A DNA stretch of 25,793 nucleotides from JBDLID01 sp039715055 (GCA_039715055.1 JBDLID010000034.1:1-25793); one strand, 5' to 3'; numbered from the stretch's first letter, positions 1 to 9,224 are shown. Notes: generated from the letters alone by a model not told the origin. A program made the numbers and translations.

Positions 1-648
1 CGGCTCGAAGCTGACAAGGACAAAGAGCAGGAGGCACCACGTCTCAGGTTCAAAGAGGAGAACCCCGACTACAAACCAGCCAAAGCGGTCCGTGCCAAGA
101 AAGAGAAGTTTGAAGAGGTGGAGTATCGCCCCCATATAACCAGTGGGATTGACAATAAAACGATCTTTGAAGTGATCAAGGCAAAGTTCCCGCAGGTATC
201 GGTTTTCCGTCAACCTGATATCAGCCCAGAAAAATTGGAAACACTGGGTAAAGAGTACATCCTCGACATTGTAGTTTCCCAGGAGGACTACGCTCCGCTC
301 ATTTCGTTTATTAAAGAGGAAAAATCCCTCGGCCTTGACCTGCTTCTTCATCTCAGCGCCATCGACTGGGAGGACCACATCGACGTCATTGTCCATTTTC
401 TCTCAACTGGAGATAATAACAAATTATTCATCCGCTGTTCGCTTGACAGAAAAGCCCCTGCCATTGAGACGATCTCGACGATCTACAAGGGTGCTGAATG
501 GCACGAAAGGGAGGTCTATGACCTGTTCGGCGTACACTTCAGCAACCACCCTGATCTTCGCCGGATATTTTTAAATGACGATTTCCCCGGTTATCCCCTG
601 CGCAAAGACTTCGACGATCCCCAGCGCGTTGTCAAACGTCCCTACTGA
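1..648 (+). CDS. nuoC: NADH-quinone oxidoreductase subunit C (NuoC), 5' end outside window
   Basis: NuoC is a hydrophilic subunit of the complex I quinone-reducing arm that packs against NuoD and NuoB. The family signature is clear near the C-terminus: W-H-E-R-E-V-Y-D-L-F-G-V, then H-P-D-L-R-R-I and G-Y-P-L-R-K-D-F. The conserved NuoC body begins around I-F-E-V-I-K-A-K-F-P. The frame has no stop from base 1, and the first possible start codon in the window is GTG at 118, which has no properly spaced ribosome binding site. At least 50 charged residues, rich in K, E and D, therefore precede the conserved domain. They could be an N-terminal extension, or the linker of a NuoB-NuoC fusion whose NuoB part lies outside the window. 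nuoD follows 21 bp downstream in the same operon. The family call is firm; the true start is not visible. Confidence 0.93.
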   Translation, partial: RLEADKDKEQEAPRLRFKEENPDYKPAKAVRAKKEKFEEVEYRPHITSGIDNKTIFEVIKAKFPQVSVFRQPDISPEKLETLGKEYILDIVVSQEDYAPLISFIKEEKSLGLDLLLHLSAIDWEDHIDVIVHFLSTGDNNKLFIRCSLDRKAPAIETISTIYKGAEWHEREVYDLFGVHFSNHPDLRRIFLNDDFPGYPLRKDFDDPQRVVKRPY

Positions 649-669
649 TCGTCAGGAGAATCAATCACA

Positions 670-1854
670 ATGACCATGATGAACCTGCAGCCCCAAAACG
701 ACTTTTCTCCAGAAGACAACATCATTCCGGAGGGATTCAGGAGTGTCTCATGCGATCAGGAGACCTCCGAGGAATACTATCTGAACATGGGGCCCCAGCA
801 CCCGTCCACCCACGGGGTCCTGCGCCTGGTGCTCAAGCTCAACGGTGAAAACGTCCTTGAGGTGGTGCCCCATCTCGGCTATGTCCACCGGGGCCTTGAA
901 AAGGTGGCTGAGAACCAGACCTACCTGCAGAACATCCATCTCACCGACCGGCTCGACTACCTCTCCAGCCATATCAACAACCTCGGCTACTGCATGGCCA
1001 TGGAGCAGGCGCTTGAAATCGGTGTTCCGGAACGTGGTGAATACATCCGGGTCATGCTCAGTGAACTGCAACGCATCCAGTCACACCTCCTCTGGTGGGG
1101 AGTCTCCGGCATGGATCTCGGCGCTGTCACCACCTTTCTTTACGGCTTCAAGGAGCGGGAGTTGATCACCGACATCTTTGAAGAGCTGTGCGGAGCCAGG
1201 TTGACCATGAACTTCTTCAGGCCCGGCGGCTCCTTTGCAGATGTACCTGACACCTTCATTGGGAGGGTCAAAAACGTCATTGAGGTCATGAAACCGGCGC
1301 TTGATGAGTACAACCGATTGCTCAGCGGCAACATCATCTTCCTCGAAAGGACCAGAAACATCGGCATCCTCAGCCGTGAAAACGCACTTTCCTACGGCTG
1401 TTCCGGTGCGGTGCTGCGCGCCTCCGGTGTTTCATATGATGTCCGCAAAAACGACTGTTACTCCATCTATGACCGTTTTGAATTTGATGTCCCGACCCGA
1501 ACCACCGGCGACTGTTTTGACCGATACAGCCTGAAGATGGAGGAAATGGCCCAGTCTCTGCGAATCCTCGAGCAGGCTGTGCAATCTTTCCCTGAAGGCC
1601 CCCACCGCAGCAAGGAGAAGGCGGCCTACAAACTGCCCAAAGGCAGCTACTACAGCCAGGTGGAAACGGCAAGGGGACTGCTCGGCACCTACATTGTTGC
1701 CGAAGGCGGTGCCAAACCTTACCGGGTCAAGTTCCGTTCCCCGAGCTTTTCCAACCTCAGCATCCTCAACGAGTTGTCAGTGGGGCATAAAATTGCCGAT
1801 ATCGTCACCATCCTTGCCACGCTGGATTTTGTCGTCCCGGATCTCGACCGATAA
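670..1854 (+). CDS. nuoD: NADH-quinone oxidoreductase subunit D (NuoD)
   Basis: This is the 49-kDa-type subunit that forms the quinone-binding pocket together with NuoB and descends from the NiFe-hydrogenase large subunit. The hallmark G-P-Q-H-P-S-T-H-G lies near residue 40, followed by the H-L-G-Y-V-H-R-G-L-E-K segment. The C-terminus (V-V-P-D-L-D-R) is typical of the family, and the hydrogenase nickel-ligand cysteines are absent, as expected. At 394 residues it is a normal length for a stand-alone NuoD, so it is not the NuoCD fusion of enterobacteria. The ATG at 670 follows a CAGGAGA ribosome binding site. A second ATG three codons in is an alternative start. The next gene downstream is nuoH, so nuoE, nuoF and nuoG are missing from the place they occupy in fourteen-subunit operons. 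Confidence 0.97.
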   Translation: MTMMNLQPQNDFSPEDNIIPEGFRSVSCDQETSEEYYLNMGPQHPSTHGVLRLVLKLNGENVLEVVPHLGYVHRGLEKVAENQTYLQNIHLTDRLDYLSSHINNLGYCMAMEQALEIGVPERGEYIRVMLSELQRIQSHLLWWGVSGMDLGAVTTFLYGFKERELITDIFEELCGARLTMNFFRPGGSFADVPDTFIGRVKNVIEVMKPALDEYNRLLSGNIIFLERTRNIGILSRENALSYGCSGAVLRASGVSYDVRKNDCYSIYDRFEFDVPTRTTGDCFDRYSLKMEEMAQSLRILEQAVQSFPEGPHRSKEKAAYKLPKGSYYSQVETARGLLGTYIVAEGGAKPYRVKFRSPSFSNLSILNELSVGHKIADIVTILATLDFVVPDLDR

Positions 1855-1881
1855 CCGTCATCAATCATTGATAAACTGCCC

Positions 1882-2976
1882 ATGAACACTCTCCCCACAG
1901 ACAGTCTCTATCCGGTCCACAATGCCATCGGCAACATGGTCCGTGCGTTTTTCCCTGAGAGCGCTCTTGTCATCAACAGTCTGCTCACCATCATCAGCCT
2001 GCTCCTGCTGGTGGCGCTGCTGCCGGTCTTTCTCATCTGGCTGGAGCGTAAGGTGGCGGCCCATTTCCAGGCACGTCTCGGTCCCATGCGTGTCGGTTAC
2101 CACGGGTTGCTCCAGTCCACCGCTGATGGTCTCAAACTGATGTTCAAAGAGATCTTGAAACCGGAAGGGGCTGACACATTCGTCTTTTTCCTCGCCCCCA
2201 TCCTGCCCGCTTCGGCCACATTTCTGGTCATGACCATCCTTCCCTTCGACCACCCTCTCCAGGTGGCAGACCCTGCAGGCGGCGTCATCTATGTTATCGG
2301 CATCTCAGGGCTGTCCATCCTTGGAATTCTCCTTGCCGGCTGGGCGTCGAACAACAAGTATTCCCTGCTCGGCGCCATGCGCTCGGGTGCCCAGATGGTC
2401 TCCTTTGAAATTTCCCTGGCGCTCATCATGCTTGTCATTGTCATGGTTACCGGTACGGCCTCACTGCGCGAGATCGTTTTATCGCAGCAGGGTACGGTGA
2501 TCGACTGGTGGATCTTCAAGCTCCCTGTTCTCGGCATCATCGGTTTTCTCATGTATATGATCTCATCCACCGCCGAGCTTAACCGGGCGCCCTTTGATAT
2601 CTCCGAGGCCGAGTCGGAACTCACCGGCGGCTTTGCCACCGAGTACTCGGGGATCAGCTTTGCCATGTTCTTCTTTGCCGAGTTCGTCAATATGTTCGTC
2701 TCGGCAGGTCTTGCCGCAACCTTTTTCCTTGGCGGCTTTCTCGCACCCCAGTTCGGTATAGCAGTGCTCGATCCGCTGCTCAATCTAATCCCCGGATTTA
2801 TCTGGTTTTTTGCAAAAACATTTTTTGTCATCTTCCTCTACATGTGGTTCAGGTGGACCTTTCCGCGCCTGCGGGTTGACCAGCTGATGTACCTGGAATG
2901 GAAGATGCTGCTGCCGGCCAACCTCCTACTGCTCATGCTGGCCGGTATTTTCATGGCCATGGGATGGATACTCTAA
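1882..2976 (+). CDS. nuoH: NADH-quinone oxidoreductase subunit H (NuoH)
   Basis: NuoH is the membrane subunit that links the quinone cavity to the proton-pumping antiporter-like subunits. The 364-residue protein is highly hydrophobic with about eight or nine membrane helices. The family segments are present: W-L-E-R-K-V-A-A-H-F-Q-A-R-L-G-P with G-L-L-Q-S-T-A-D-G-L-K-L in the first cytoplasmic loop, and later S-T-A-E-L-N-R-A-P-F-D-I-S-E-A-E-S-E-L-T-G-G-F. The acidic cluster in that last loop is characteristic. The stop codon overlaps the nuoI start (TAATG), implying translational coupling. The start at 1882 lies 27 bp after the nuoD stop; no strong Shine-Dalgarno is obvious in that gap. Confidence 0.97.
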   Translation: MNTLPTDSLYPVHNAIGNMVRAFFPESALVINSLLTIISLLLLVALLPVFLIWLERKVAAHFQARLGPMRVGYHGLLQSTADGLKLMFKEILKPEGADTFVFFLAPILPASATFLVMTILPFDHPLQVADPAGGVIYVIGISGLSILGILLAGWASNNKYSLLGAMRSGAQMVSFEISLALIMLVIVMVTGTASLREIVLSQQGTVIDWWIFKLPVLGIIGFLMYMISSTAELNRAPFDISEAESELTGGFATEYSGISFAMFFFAEFVNMFVSAGLAATFFLGGFLAPQFGIAVLDPLLNLIPGFIWFFAKTFFVIFLYMWFRWTFPRLRVDQLMYLEWKMLLPANLLLLMLAGIFMAMGWIL

Positions 2977-3467
2977 TGAAACAGACCGTAATGCACCCGC
3001 AACAGAATACATCGCCCACCGGTGTCGCCTATATCGCTAAGGCCATCAGTGGTTTTTTCTCGCTGCTCACCGGAATGGGGGTCACTATTGCCTATTTTCT
3101 CAACCCGAAAAAAATCGTCACCCAGCAGTACCCGGAAAACAGGGATAGTCTGGAAATGATGACCCGCTTCCGCGGCCACCTGTCATTGATTCTCGACGAG
3201 AAGGGCAGCCATCGCTGCACCGCGTGCGGTATCTGTGAAAAGGCCTGCCCCAACGGAACCATTACGGTACTGACCACCAAAGATATCACCGGCCGCAAGA
3301 TCCTTGGACGTTATATCTACCGTCTCTCCCAGTGCACCCTGTGTAATCTCTGTGTTGAATCCTGTCCATATGCAGCCATCAAAATGGGCCGGGATTTTGA
3401 ACTGGCAACCTACGACCGCGAACAACTGACCTTTATCCTCAACCCGGAAGAGGTGAAACAATCATGA
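2976..3467 (+). CDS. nuoI: NADH-quinone oxidoreductase subunit I (NuoI), 2x[4Fe-4S] ferredoxin-type
   Basis: NuoI carries iron-sulfur clusters N6a and N6b and passes electrons to the terminal cluster in NuoB. Two ferredoxin motifs are visible: C-T-A-C-G-I-C-E-K-A-C-P and C-T-L-C-N-L-C-V-E-S-C-P. The 163-residue length suits the family. I chose the ATG at 2976, which shares one base with the nuoH stop codon; the same frame is open further upstream, but that part lies inside nuoH and is not NuoI-like. An ATG at 2991 is a weaker alternative. The stop overlaps the nuoJ start in an ATGA arrangement, so the three genes are translationally coupled. Confidence 0.96.
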   Translation: MKQTVMHPQQNTSPTGVAYIAKAISGFFSLLTGMGVTIAYFLNPKKIVTQQYPENRDSLEMMTRFRGHLSLILDEKGSHRCTACGICEKACPNGTITVLTTKDITGRKILGRYIYRLSQCTLCNLCVESCPYAAIKMGRDFELATYDREQLTFILNPEEVKQS

Positions 3468-3991
3468 CCGACACCCTCTTTTATATCCTGGCCGGCGGCC
3501 TGATTCTGCTTTCACTTTTTGCCGCCACCCTGCCCAACCTGCTGCACGGTGCCATCTCGCTCATCGGCTCATTTTTCATCACCGCTGCGCTCTATATCAT
3601 GCTCAGGCTGGAATTCGTCGCCCTGTCGCAGATCATGCTCTACATCGGCGGCATCATTATCTTCATGCTGATCATCATCCTGCTGACCACCGGCCTCGGT
3701 GAAGATGACAGCCTCAACAGAATTTCCCTTATGCAGCGGGCCAAAAGAGGGCTGATCCCGGTGATGTTTTTAAGCGGTCTCTTTCTTTTTCTCAACCAGG
3801 CGCCCTCGCCACTGCTTCAATCCGGTACCCATCGTGGCGCCCCGGTCACCCTGGACGACATTGGAATTCGACTGTTGTCAACAGAGGGCGGCTTCATCGT
3901 TGCCTTTGAAGTAATTTCCATACTGTTGCTGGTAGCGCTGGTCGGCGCTGTGGTCATCGCCCGCCGCGATCCGCAGGAGGAGCAGTCATGA
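3464..3991 (+). CDS. nuoJ: NADH-quinone oxidoreductase subunit J (NuoJ)
   Basis: NuoJ is a small membrane subunit of complex I with five predicted helices; its third helix is involved in coupling quinone chemistry to proton transfer. The sequence Q-I-M-L-Y-I-G-G-I-I-I-F-M-L-I around residues 55-70 matches the conserved helix, and the 175-residue length is normal. The ATG overlaps the end of nuoI by four bases and the stop overlaps the start of nuoK by four bases (ATGA). This is the usual order in nuo operons and leaves no doubt about the identity. Confidence 0.95.
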   Translation: MTDTLFYILAGGLILLSLFAATLPNLLHGAISLIGSFFITAALYIMLRLEFVALSQIMLYIGGIIIFMLIIILLTTGLGEDDSLNRISLMQRAKRGLIPVMFLSGLFLFLNQAPSPLLQSGTHRGAPVTLDDIGIRLLSTEGGFIVAFEVISILLLVALVGAVVIARRDPQEEQS

Positions 3992-4293
3992 GTCTTGACA
4001 ATTTCATCATTCTCTCACTGATCCTCTGCGGAATCGGGATATACGGGGTTCTCACCAGACGAAACCTGATCGGCATCCTGCTCTCCGTTGAAATCATCCT
4101 CAACGGCGCCAATATTAATTTCGCGGCCTTTGCCCATTTCCGAGCGGCTGACCCGGTTGCCGGAGCCATTTTCCCGATCTTTGTCATGGCTGTCTCAGCC
4201 TGCGAAATGGCAGTGGCTCTCGCCATTATCATTTCCATGTATCGGCGCAAAAGACGCCTCGACGTCTATCGTCTGGAGGAACTCAATGGCTGA
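3988..4293 (+). CDS. nuoK: NADH-quinone oxidoreductase subunit K (NuoK)
   Basis: NuoK is the 101-residue, three-helix membrane subunit related to MrpC. The conserved pattern G-I-Y-G-V-L-T-R-R-N-L-I-G-I-L-L-S-V-E-I is visible near residue 25; the glutamate of S-V-E is the first of the two buried glutamates thought to carry protons. The second lies in V-S-A-C-E-M-A-V-A-L-A. The start overlaps nuoJ, with GGAGG in the nuoJ tail serving as ribosome binding site. The last codons overlap the nuoL start by eight bases. Confidence 0.96.
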   Translation: MSLDNFIILSLILCGIGIYGVLTRRNLIGILLSVEIILNGANINFAAFAHFRAADPVAGAIFPIFVMAVSACEMAVALAIIISMYRRKRRLDVYRLEELNG

Positions 4294-6229
4294 TTTCATC
4301 TTCACCCACAGCTACCTGATCCTGCTCTTCCCCCTGCTCTCTTTTGCACTGATCACCTTCTTCATGCTCCATTGGCAAAACAGGACCGTTGGGAAACTGG
4401 CCATCGTTCTGTCCGGCCTCTCTCTTTTCTACGGATTGCTCACGGTTGTGACCTATCTCATCAGTGGTCTTGGTACCCCTGACCGCTCCGTGCTCTGCTT
4501 TGATCTGGCCTGGCTCAACTTCTCACCGGAGCTTACCGCTAACATGGGGATCTACCTTGATCCCATCTCGGTGATGATGGTCTTTGTCATCACCGTTATC
4601 TCGCTGCTGGTCAATATCTACTCGGTGGGCTACATGAAGGGTGACTCCGGCTTCAACCGCTTCTTTGCGCTGCTCGCCCTGTTTTCCTTTTCCATGCTCG
4701 GCCTGGTGGTCTCTTCCAACATCCTCCAGATGTTTGTCTTCTGGGAGCTGGTCGGAGTCTCATCGTACGCGTTGATCGGTTTCTGGTATGAAAAACCGTC
4801 GGCGGTTGCCGCCTCCAAAAAGGCCTTTATCGTCACCCGTTTTGCCGACGCCTTTTTTCTTATCGGCATCCTGACGGTGAGTTTTGTCACCGGCTCCTTT
4901 GACTTTGCGACCTTGAACAATCCTGAAACCGCTGCCGCTCTCAACAAAACGCTTATTTTCGGCGGTCTCTCAGTCAACCTGCTGACACTTACCAGCCTGC
5001 TTATCTTTGCCGGCGGCTGGGGAAAATCTGCCATGTTTCCACTCCATATCTGGCTGCCCGATGCCATGGAGGGTCCCACTCCGGTCTCCTCCATCATCCA
5101 CTCCGCCACCATGGTGGTGGCCGGCGTTTATCTGACCGCACGAATGTTCCCCCTGTTCTCGGCCTCTGCCACTGCCATGGGAGTCATTCAGTTCATCGGC
5201 GCCTTTACCGCTCTTTTTGCCGCGGTGATTGCCATCACCCAGTATGACATCAAGCGAATCCTCGCCTTTTCCACCCTGTCCCAGCTGGGCTATATGCTCT
5301 TTTCTCTGGGAGTGGCCAAGGTCGCTGCCGATGGCCACCATGGAGCCGACATCAACCCGCTCGGCTACTCGGCCTCCATGTATCATGTCTTTACCCACGC
5401 CTTTTTCAAATGCATGCTCTTCCTCGGCGCAGGCTCAGTGATTCACGCGGTTCACTCAAACAATATCATGGACATGGGCGGCCTTAAAAAACTGATGCCC
5501 AGGACCTACTGGTCACTGCTGGTCGCATGTCTGGCCATTGGTGGACTGTTCCCGCTCTCAGGATTCTGGTCCAAGGACGCCATTCTCCTTGCTGCCCTGC
5601 AGTCCGGTCACAAGACCACTTTTCTTGTCGGCCTGGTGACCGGTGGACTCACCGCCTTTTACATGTTCAGGCTCTTTTTTCTCACCTTTCACGGTGAGCC
5701 CCGTTCTGAGCTGCATGACGTTCACGAGGACCCGTGGATGACTCTGCCCATTGTCATCCTCACCGTCCCCACGGTAACCGCCGGGCTCCTCGAACATTTT
5801 TTTATCCATTACGTCACTGTTCCCGGATTCAATGAACCTTCGCATTTCGGTCATCCCGGCTGGCTGCCCTGGGCAGCAACCGGTGCAGCGGTTTCTGGCA
5901 TCGGTCTGGCCTGGCTCCTCTACGGGCAGGGCAAAACCGATGCGGCGTCCTCCCTGAAAAAAGTTGCCGGCCCTCTCCACACTCTTGTTTACAACAAATT
6001 CTACATCGACGAGGTGTACCTCTTTGTCACCCATAAAATAATCTTCGGCGGGATTGCTGCACCCATCAAATGGTTTGACCGGCAGATCGTCGACGGCTCG
6101 ATGAATCTCACCGGCTGGCTGCTCCAGAAAGGCGGCAAAGGTGTTCGACTGCTGCAGAACGGCCAGCTCCACTTCTATCTCGGTGTCACCGTGATCGGTC
6201 TCATCGTCATCCTCTTTCTCGGAAAATAA
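4286..6229 (+). CDS. nuoL: NADH-quinone oxidoreductase subunit L (NuoL)
   Basis: NuoL is the distal antiporter-like proton-pumping subunit of complex I. The 647-residue protein has many membrane helices. The conserved key segments are F-W-E-L-V-G-V-S-S-Y-A-L-I-G-F-W (the helix-5 glutamate) and P-L-H-I-W-L-P-D-A-M-E-G-P-T-P-V-S-S-I-I-H-S-A-T-M-V. The C-terminal part (Y-N-K-F-Y-I-D-E-V-Y) leads into the lateral helix expected for NuoL. The ATG at 4286 has GGAGG at 4275-4279, six bases upstream, and begins M-A-D-F-I-F-T. The frame is also open upstream into nuoK, but that part is not NuoL sequence. nuoM follows 17 bp later. Confidence 0.97.
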   Translation: MADFIFTHSYLILLFPLLSFALITFFMLHWQNRTVGKLAIVLSGLSLFYGLLTVVTYLISGLGTPDRSVLCFDLAWLNFSPELTANMGIYLDPISVMMVFVITVISLLVNIYSVGYMKGDSGFNRFFALLALFSFSMLGLVVSSNILQMFVFWELVGVSSYALIGFWYEKPSAVAASKKAFIVTRFADAFFLIGILTVSFVTGSFDFATLNNPETAAALNKTLIFGGLSVNLLTLTSLLIFAGGWGKSAMFPLHIWLPDAMEGPTPVSSIIHSATMVVAGVYLTARMFPLFSASATAMGVIQFIGAFTALFAAVIAITQYDIKRILAFSTLSQLGYMLFSLGVAKVAADGHHGADINPLGYSASMYHVFTHAFFKCMLFLGAGSVIHAVHSNNIMDMGGLKKLMPRTYWSLLVACLAIGGLFPLSGFWSKDAILLAALQSGHKTTFLVGLVTGGLTAFYMFRLFFLTFHGEPRSELHDVHEDPWMTLPIVILTVPTVTAGLLEHFFIHYVTVPGFNEPSHFGHPGWLPWAATGAAVSGIGLAWLLYGQGKTDAASSLKKVAGPLHTLVYNKFYIDEVYLFVTHKIIFGGIAAPIKWFDRQIVDGSMNLTGWLLQKGGKGVRLLQNGQLHFYLGVTVIGLIVILFLGK

Positions 6230-6246
6230 TAACGGAGTCACACTTT

Positions 6247-7758
6247 ATGAACGGCCCCCTGCTTCTCACCCTGATCTGGGTTATCCCCTTTGTCATTGCC
6301 CTGATCACGCTGCCACTGCACAACGACGACCACCTGCGTATCAAGCAGGTCTCCCTGTGGGGCAACCTGGTTAACCTGATCTTCGTCATCAGCCTCACCT
6401 TCAAATTTATTGGAGACACAGCCGCCGCCCCCCTGGCAGTTACCGATAGCCTGAGCCGCTTCCAATACACCTACAAGGTGGTCTGGTTTCAGATACTCAA
6501 TATAGAATACAATATCGGTGTCGATGCCATATCGGTGCTGATGATGCTTCTCACCGGTATTGTGATTTTCTGCGGGGTTCTCGCCAGCTGGAATGTCAAA
6601 AACCAGGCCAAGGAGTTCTTCGTTCTCCTCAACGTCCTGGTGGCAGGAGTTTACGGGGTATTTGTCTCCATTGACCTCTTCACCTTTTTCCTCTTCTACG
6701 AGATTGCGGTACTGCCCATGTACCTGCTCATCGGTCTCTGGGGAACCGGTAAAAAGGAGTATGCCGCCATGAAACTGACCCTCATGCTGGTGGCCGGCTC
6801 CGCATTTATCCTTGCCGGAATCCTGGCCCTCTACTTCGAGTCCGGATTGAACACATTTGACCTGGACCAACTCTCCAGGGTGCGGTTCTCCGATTCATTC
6901 CAATACTGGGTCTTCCCCATCATCTTCTTCGGCTTCGGAGTCCTCGGCGCCATCTTTCCCTTTCATACCTGGTCACCGGACGGTCACGCCTCAGCTCCGA
7001 CCGCTGTCTCCATGCTTCATGCCGGCGTCCTGATGAAACTCGGTGGTTACGGCTGCCTGCGGGTGGCCATGTATCTGCTGCCGGAAGGGGCGCAGATGTG
7101 GATGACATTTTTCCTTGTTCTCGTCACCATCAACGTCTTCTACGGTGCACTGGGTGCCCTCCGCCAGACAGACCTGAAGTATATCACTGCCTACTCATCT
7201 GTCTCCCACTGCGGACTGGTCCTGTTCGGCTTCACCGCCATGACCTTCACCGGTCTCAAGGGCGGTGTCCTGCAGATGATCTCCCATGGATTAATGACCG
7301 CTCTGTTTTTCTGTCTCATTGGTATGATTTACGGAAGGACCCACACCCGAACGGTCAGTGAGATGGGAGGGTTGATGAAGGTCATGCCGTTTTTATCGGT
7401 GGCCTTTGTGGTGGTCGGTTTTGCAGGACTCGGCCTCCCCAGTCTTTCCGGCTTTATCGCCGAGGCCAATGTCTTTGTCGGTTCCTTTGCAAACCCGGCA
7501 ACAATCAACCGGGTCTGCACCGTGCTGGCGGTGCTCTCCATCGTCGTCACCGCAGTCTATGTCCTGCGCACTGTCAACGGGTTGGTGGGCGGGCCGGTGA
7601 GTGATCGTTTCAAAGAACTGAGCGATGCCTCGCTGATGGAAAAAGTACCGGTGACCATACTGCTCTTCTGCCTGTTCGGTATGGGCATCATGCCCGGCTG
7701 GATCATTGATCTCGTCAACAGTGCTGTTCATCCGATCTACAACAACTTAATGCGATAA
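6247..7758 (+). CDS. nuoM: NADH-quinone oxidoreductase subunit M (NuoM)
   Basis: NuoM is an antiporter-like proton-pumping membrane subunit of complex I, placed between NuoL and NuoN in the membrane arm. The 503-residue sequence shows F-Y-E-I-A-V-L-P-M-Y-L-L-I-G-L-W-G with the key helix-5 glutamate. It also shows F-P-F-H-T-W-S-P-D-G-H-A-S-A-P-T-A-V-S-M-L followed by A-G-V-L-M-K-L-G-G-Y-G, with the lysine expected in the proton channel. The ATG at 6247 follows AACGGAG in the short gap after nuoL. Order and spacing within the operon are standard. Confidence 0.97.
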   Translation: MNGPLLLTLIWVIPFVIALITLPLHNDDHLRIKQVSLWGNLVNLIFVISLTFKFIGDTAAAPLAVTDSLSRFQYTYKVVWFQILNIEYNIGVDAISVLMMLLTGIVIFCGVLASWNVKNQAKEFFVLLNVLVAGVYGVFVSIDLFTFFLFYEIAVLPMYLLIGLWGTGKKEYAAMKLTLMLVAGSAFILAGILALYFESGLNTFDLDQLSRVRFSDSFQYWVFPIIFFGFGVLGAIFPFHTWSPDGHASAPTAVSMLHAGVLMKLGGYGCLRVAMYLLPEGAQMWMTFFLVLVTINVFYGALGALRQTDLKYITAYSSVSHCGLVLFGFTAMTFTGLKGGVLQMISHGLMTALFFCLIGMIYGRTHTRTVSEMGGLMKVMPFLSVAFVVVGFAGLGLPSLSGFIAEANVFVGSFANPATINRVCTVLAVLSIVVTAVYVLRTVNGLVGGPVSDRFKELSDASLMEKVPVTILLFCLFGMGIMPGWIIDLVNSAVHPIYNNLMR

Positions 7759-7762
7759 TATC

Positions 7763-9184
7763 ATGACACTCCTGCTTCCCGATCTTCTCATTCTGCTCCT
7801 TGCAGCCTTGATTCTGGCCGTCGATCTTATCCGGGCCAATGAGGAATCAACTGTCACTTACCACATATGCTGGTTAGGCCTGGTCGTCATTTTCTCCGTT
7901 CTTCTCAACCTGGACTACCGGGCGACATCTTCTTTTTCCACCGGCTACCTGGTAACGGGCACAGGGCTCATCTTCAAACAGATCTTTGTTCTCTCAGCGC
8001 TGTTCACGGTACTGCTCTCAGGACCCTACTTTACAAAAGGTGGTAACGTACGCGGCCCGCTCAAGTACCGCAGCGAGTTTCTCTTTATCATTCTGCTCTG
8101 CACCTTCGGTATGTTCGTAGTGGTGTCGGCCAGTGATCTGCTGACCCTTTTCATCGGCATGGAACTCGCCACCATCCCTCTCTACATTCTCAGCGGCTTT
8201 CAGAAAGATGACGAACTTTCGGTTGAGGCCTCCACCAAGTACATTATCATGGGATCGCTCTCCACCGGGTTGCTGCTTTTCGGCTACTCCTTCCTCTACG
8301 GCACCGCAGGTTCTCTGAGCTTTGAGTCCCTCGGCGCCGCCTGCCTGGCCAATCCGGAAGAACCGCTCCTTCGCCTCGGCGTCCTCTTTGTCCTTGCCTC
8401 CATCGGCTTCAAACTGACCCTTTTCCCCTTTCACATGTGGGCCCCGGATGTCTATGACGGGGCACCCAGCCCGGTGACCGCCTTTATCTCAGTTTCATCC
8501 AAGGCAGTGGCCATAGCCTTTCTTCTCATCCTTGTCTACGGCCCGCTCGCCCCCCTGCACACCTATCTGCAGCCTATCCTCCTCATCCTGGCGGCAGCAA
8601 CTATGACGGTGGGCAACCTGGGCGCCTTGAAGCAGAAACGGCTGCGGCGCTTCATGGCGTATTCCTCAATTGCCCAGGCCGGCTACATCATCATGGCCAT
8701 GGCAGGAGACGGTGAGGCCGCCTACTCCTCCATCCTGTTTTATCTCTTTGTCTATGCTGCGGCCAACTATGCCCTCTTTTTCATCCTCTCCATCATCGGC
8801 CGCCATGGTGAGGAGGAGCTCAAGGGGCTCAGGGGAATGGGCAAAAACAATCCGCTGCTGGCAGCAACACTTATGCTGACTCTCTTTTCCCTTGCAGGAA
8901 TTCCGCCGCTGGCCGGATTCATGGGTAAATTTCTTCTCTTTGCCGCAGCCGCTGAAAAAGGGTATTATTTAATGGTGGTGTTTGCAGCACTGAACTCAAC
9001 CGTTTCGCTCTACTACTACCTGTTGCTGGTGAAAGAGGCCTACATCACCGAACCCGGCCCGACCGCCAATCCGTTTACCCTTGACAGTGTACAGAAGGCG
9101 AGCCTGGTGCTGCTCACCCTTGGCATGATCCTGCCCGGCCTGCTGCCAGCATTCAGCAGCAGTATCGTCGCGGTGTTGCAATAA
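7763..9184 (+). CDS. nuoN: NADH-quinone oxidoreductase subunit N (NuoN)
   Basis: NuoN is the third antiporter-like subunit of the complex I membrane arm. The 473-residue protein has about fourteen predicted helices. The conserved segments are F-I-G-M-E-L-A-T-I-P-L-Y-I-L-S-G-F (key glutamate), then the lysine-bearing stretch E-A-S-T-K-Y-I-I-M-G-S-L-S-T-G, and F-P-F-H-M-W-A-P-D-V-Y-D-G-A-P-S-P-V-T-A-F. The start lies four bases after the nuoM stop, so translation is probably coupled. This is the last recognisable nuo gene. The next gene, of unknown function, begins 40 bp later. Confidence 0.97.
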   Translation: MTLLLPDLLILLLAALILAVDLIRANEESTVTYHICWLGLVVIFSVLLNLDYRATSSFSTGYLVTGTGLIFKQIFVLSALFTVLLSGPYFTKGGNVRGPLKYRSEFLFIILLCTFGMFVVVSASDLLTLFIGMELATIPLYILSGFQKDDELSVEASTKYIIMGSLSTGLLLFGYSFLYGTAGSLSFESLGAACLANPEEPLLRLGVLFVLASIGFKLTLFPFHMWAPDVYDGAPSPVTAFISVSSKAVAIAFLLILVYGPLAPLHTYLQPILLILAAATMTVGNLGALKQKRLRRFMAYSSIAQAGYIIMAMAGDGEAAYSSILFYLFVYAAANYALFFILSIIGRHGEEELKGLRGMGKNNPLLAATLMLTLFSLAGIPPLAGFMGKFLLFAAAAEKGYYLMVVFAALNSTVSLYYYLLLVKEAYITEPGPTANPFTLDSVQKASLVLLTLGMILPGLLPAFSSSIVAVLQ

Positions 9185-9224
9185 CAAGACAGTCTCTATC
9201 CAGAAATAAAGGAGAAATAACCGC

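Noticed and set aside
5558..6870. Long - strand frames over nuoL and nuoM
   Set aside because: Shadows of the GC-rich nuo genes; hydrophilic, low-complexity products without domains.
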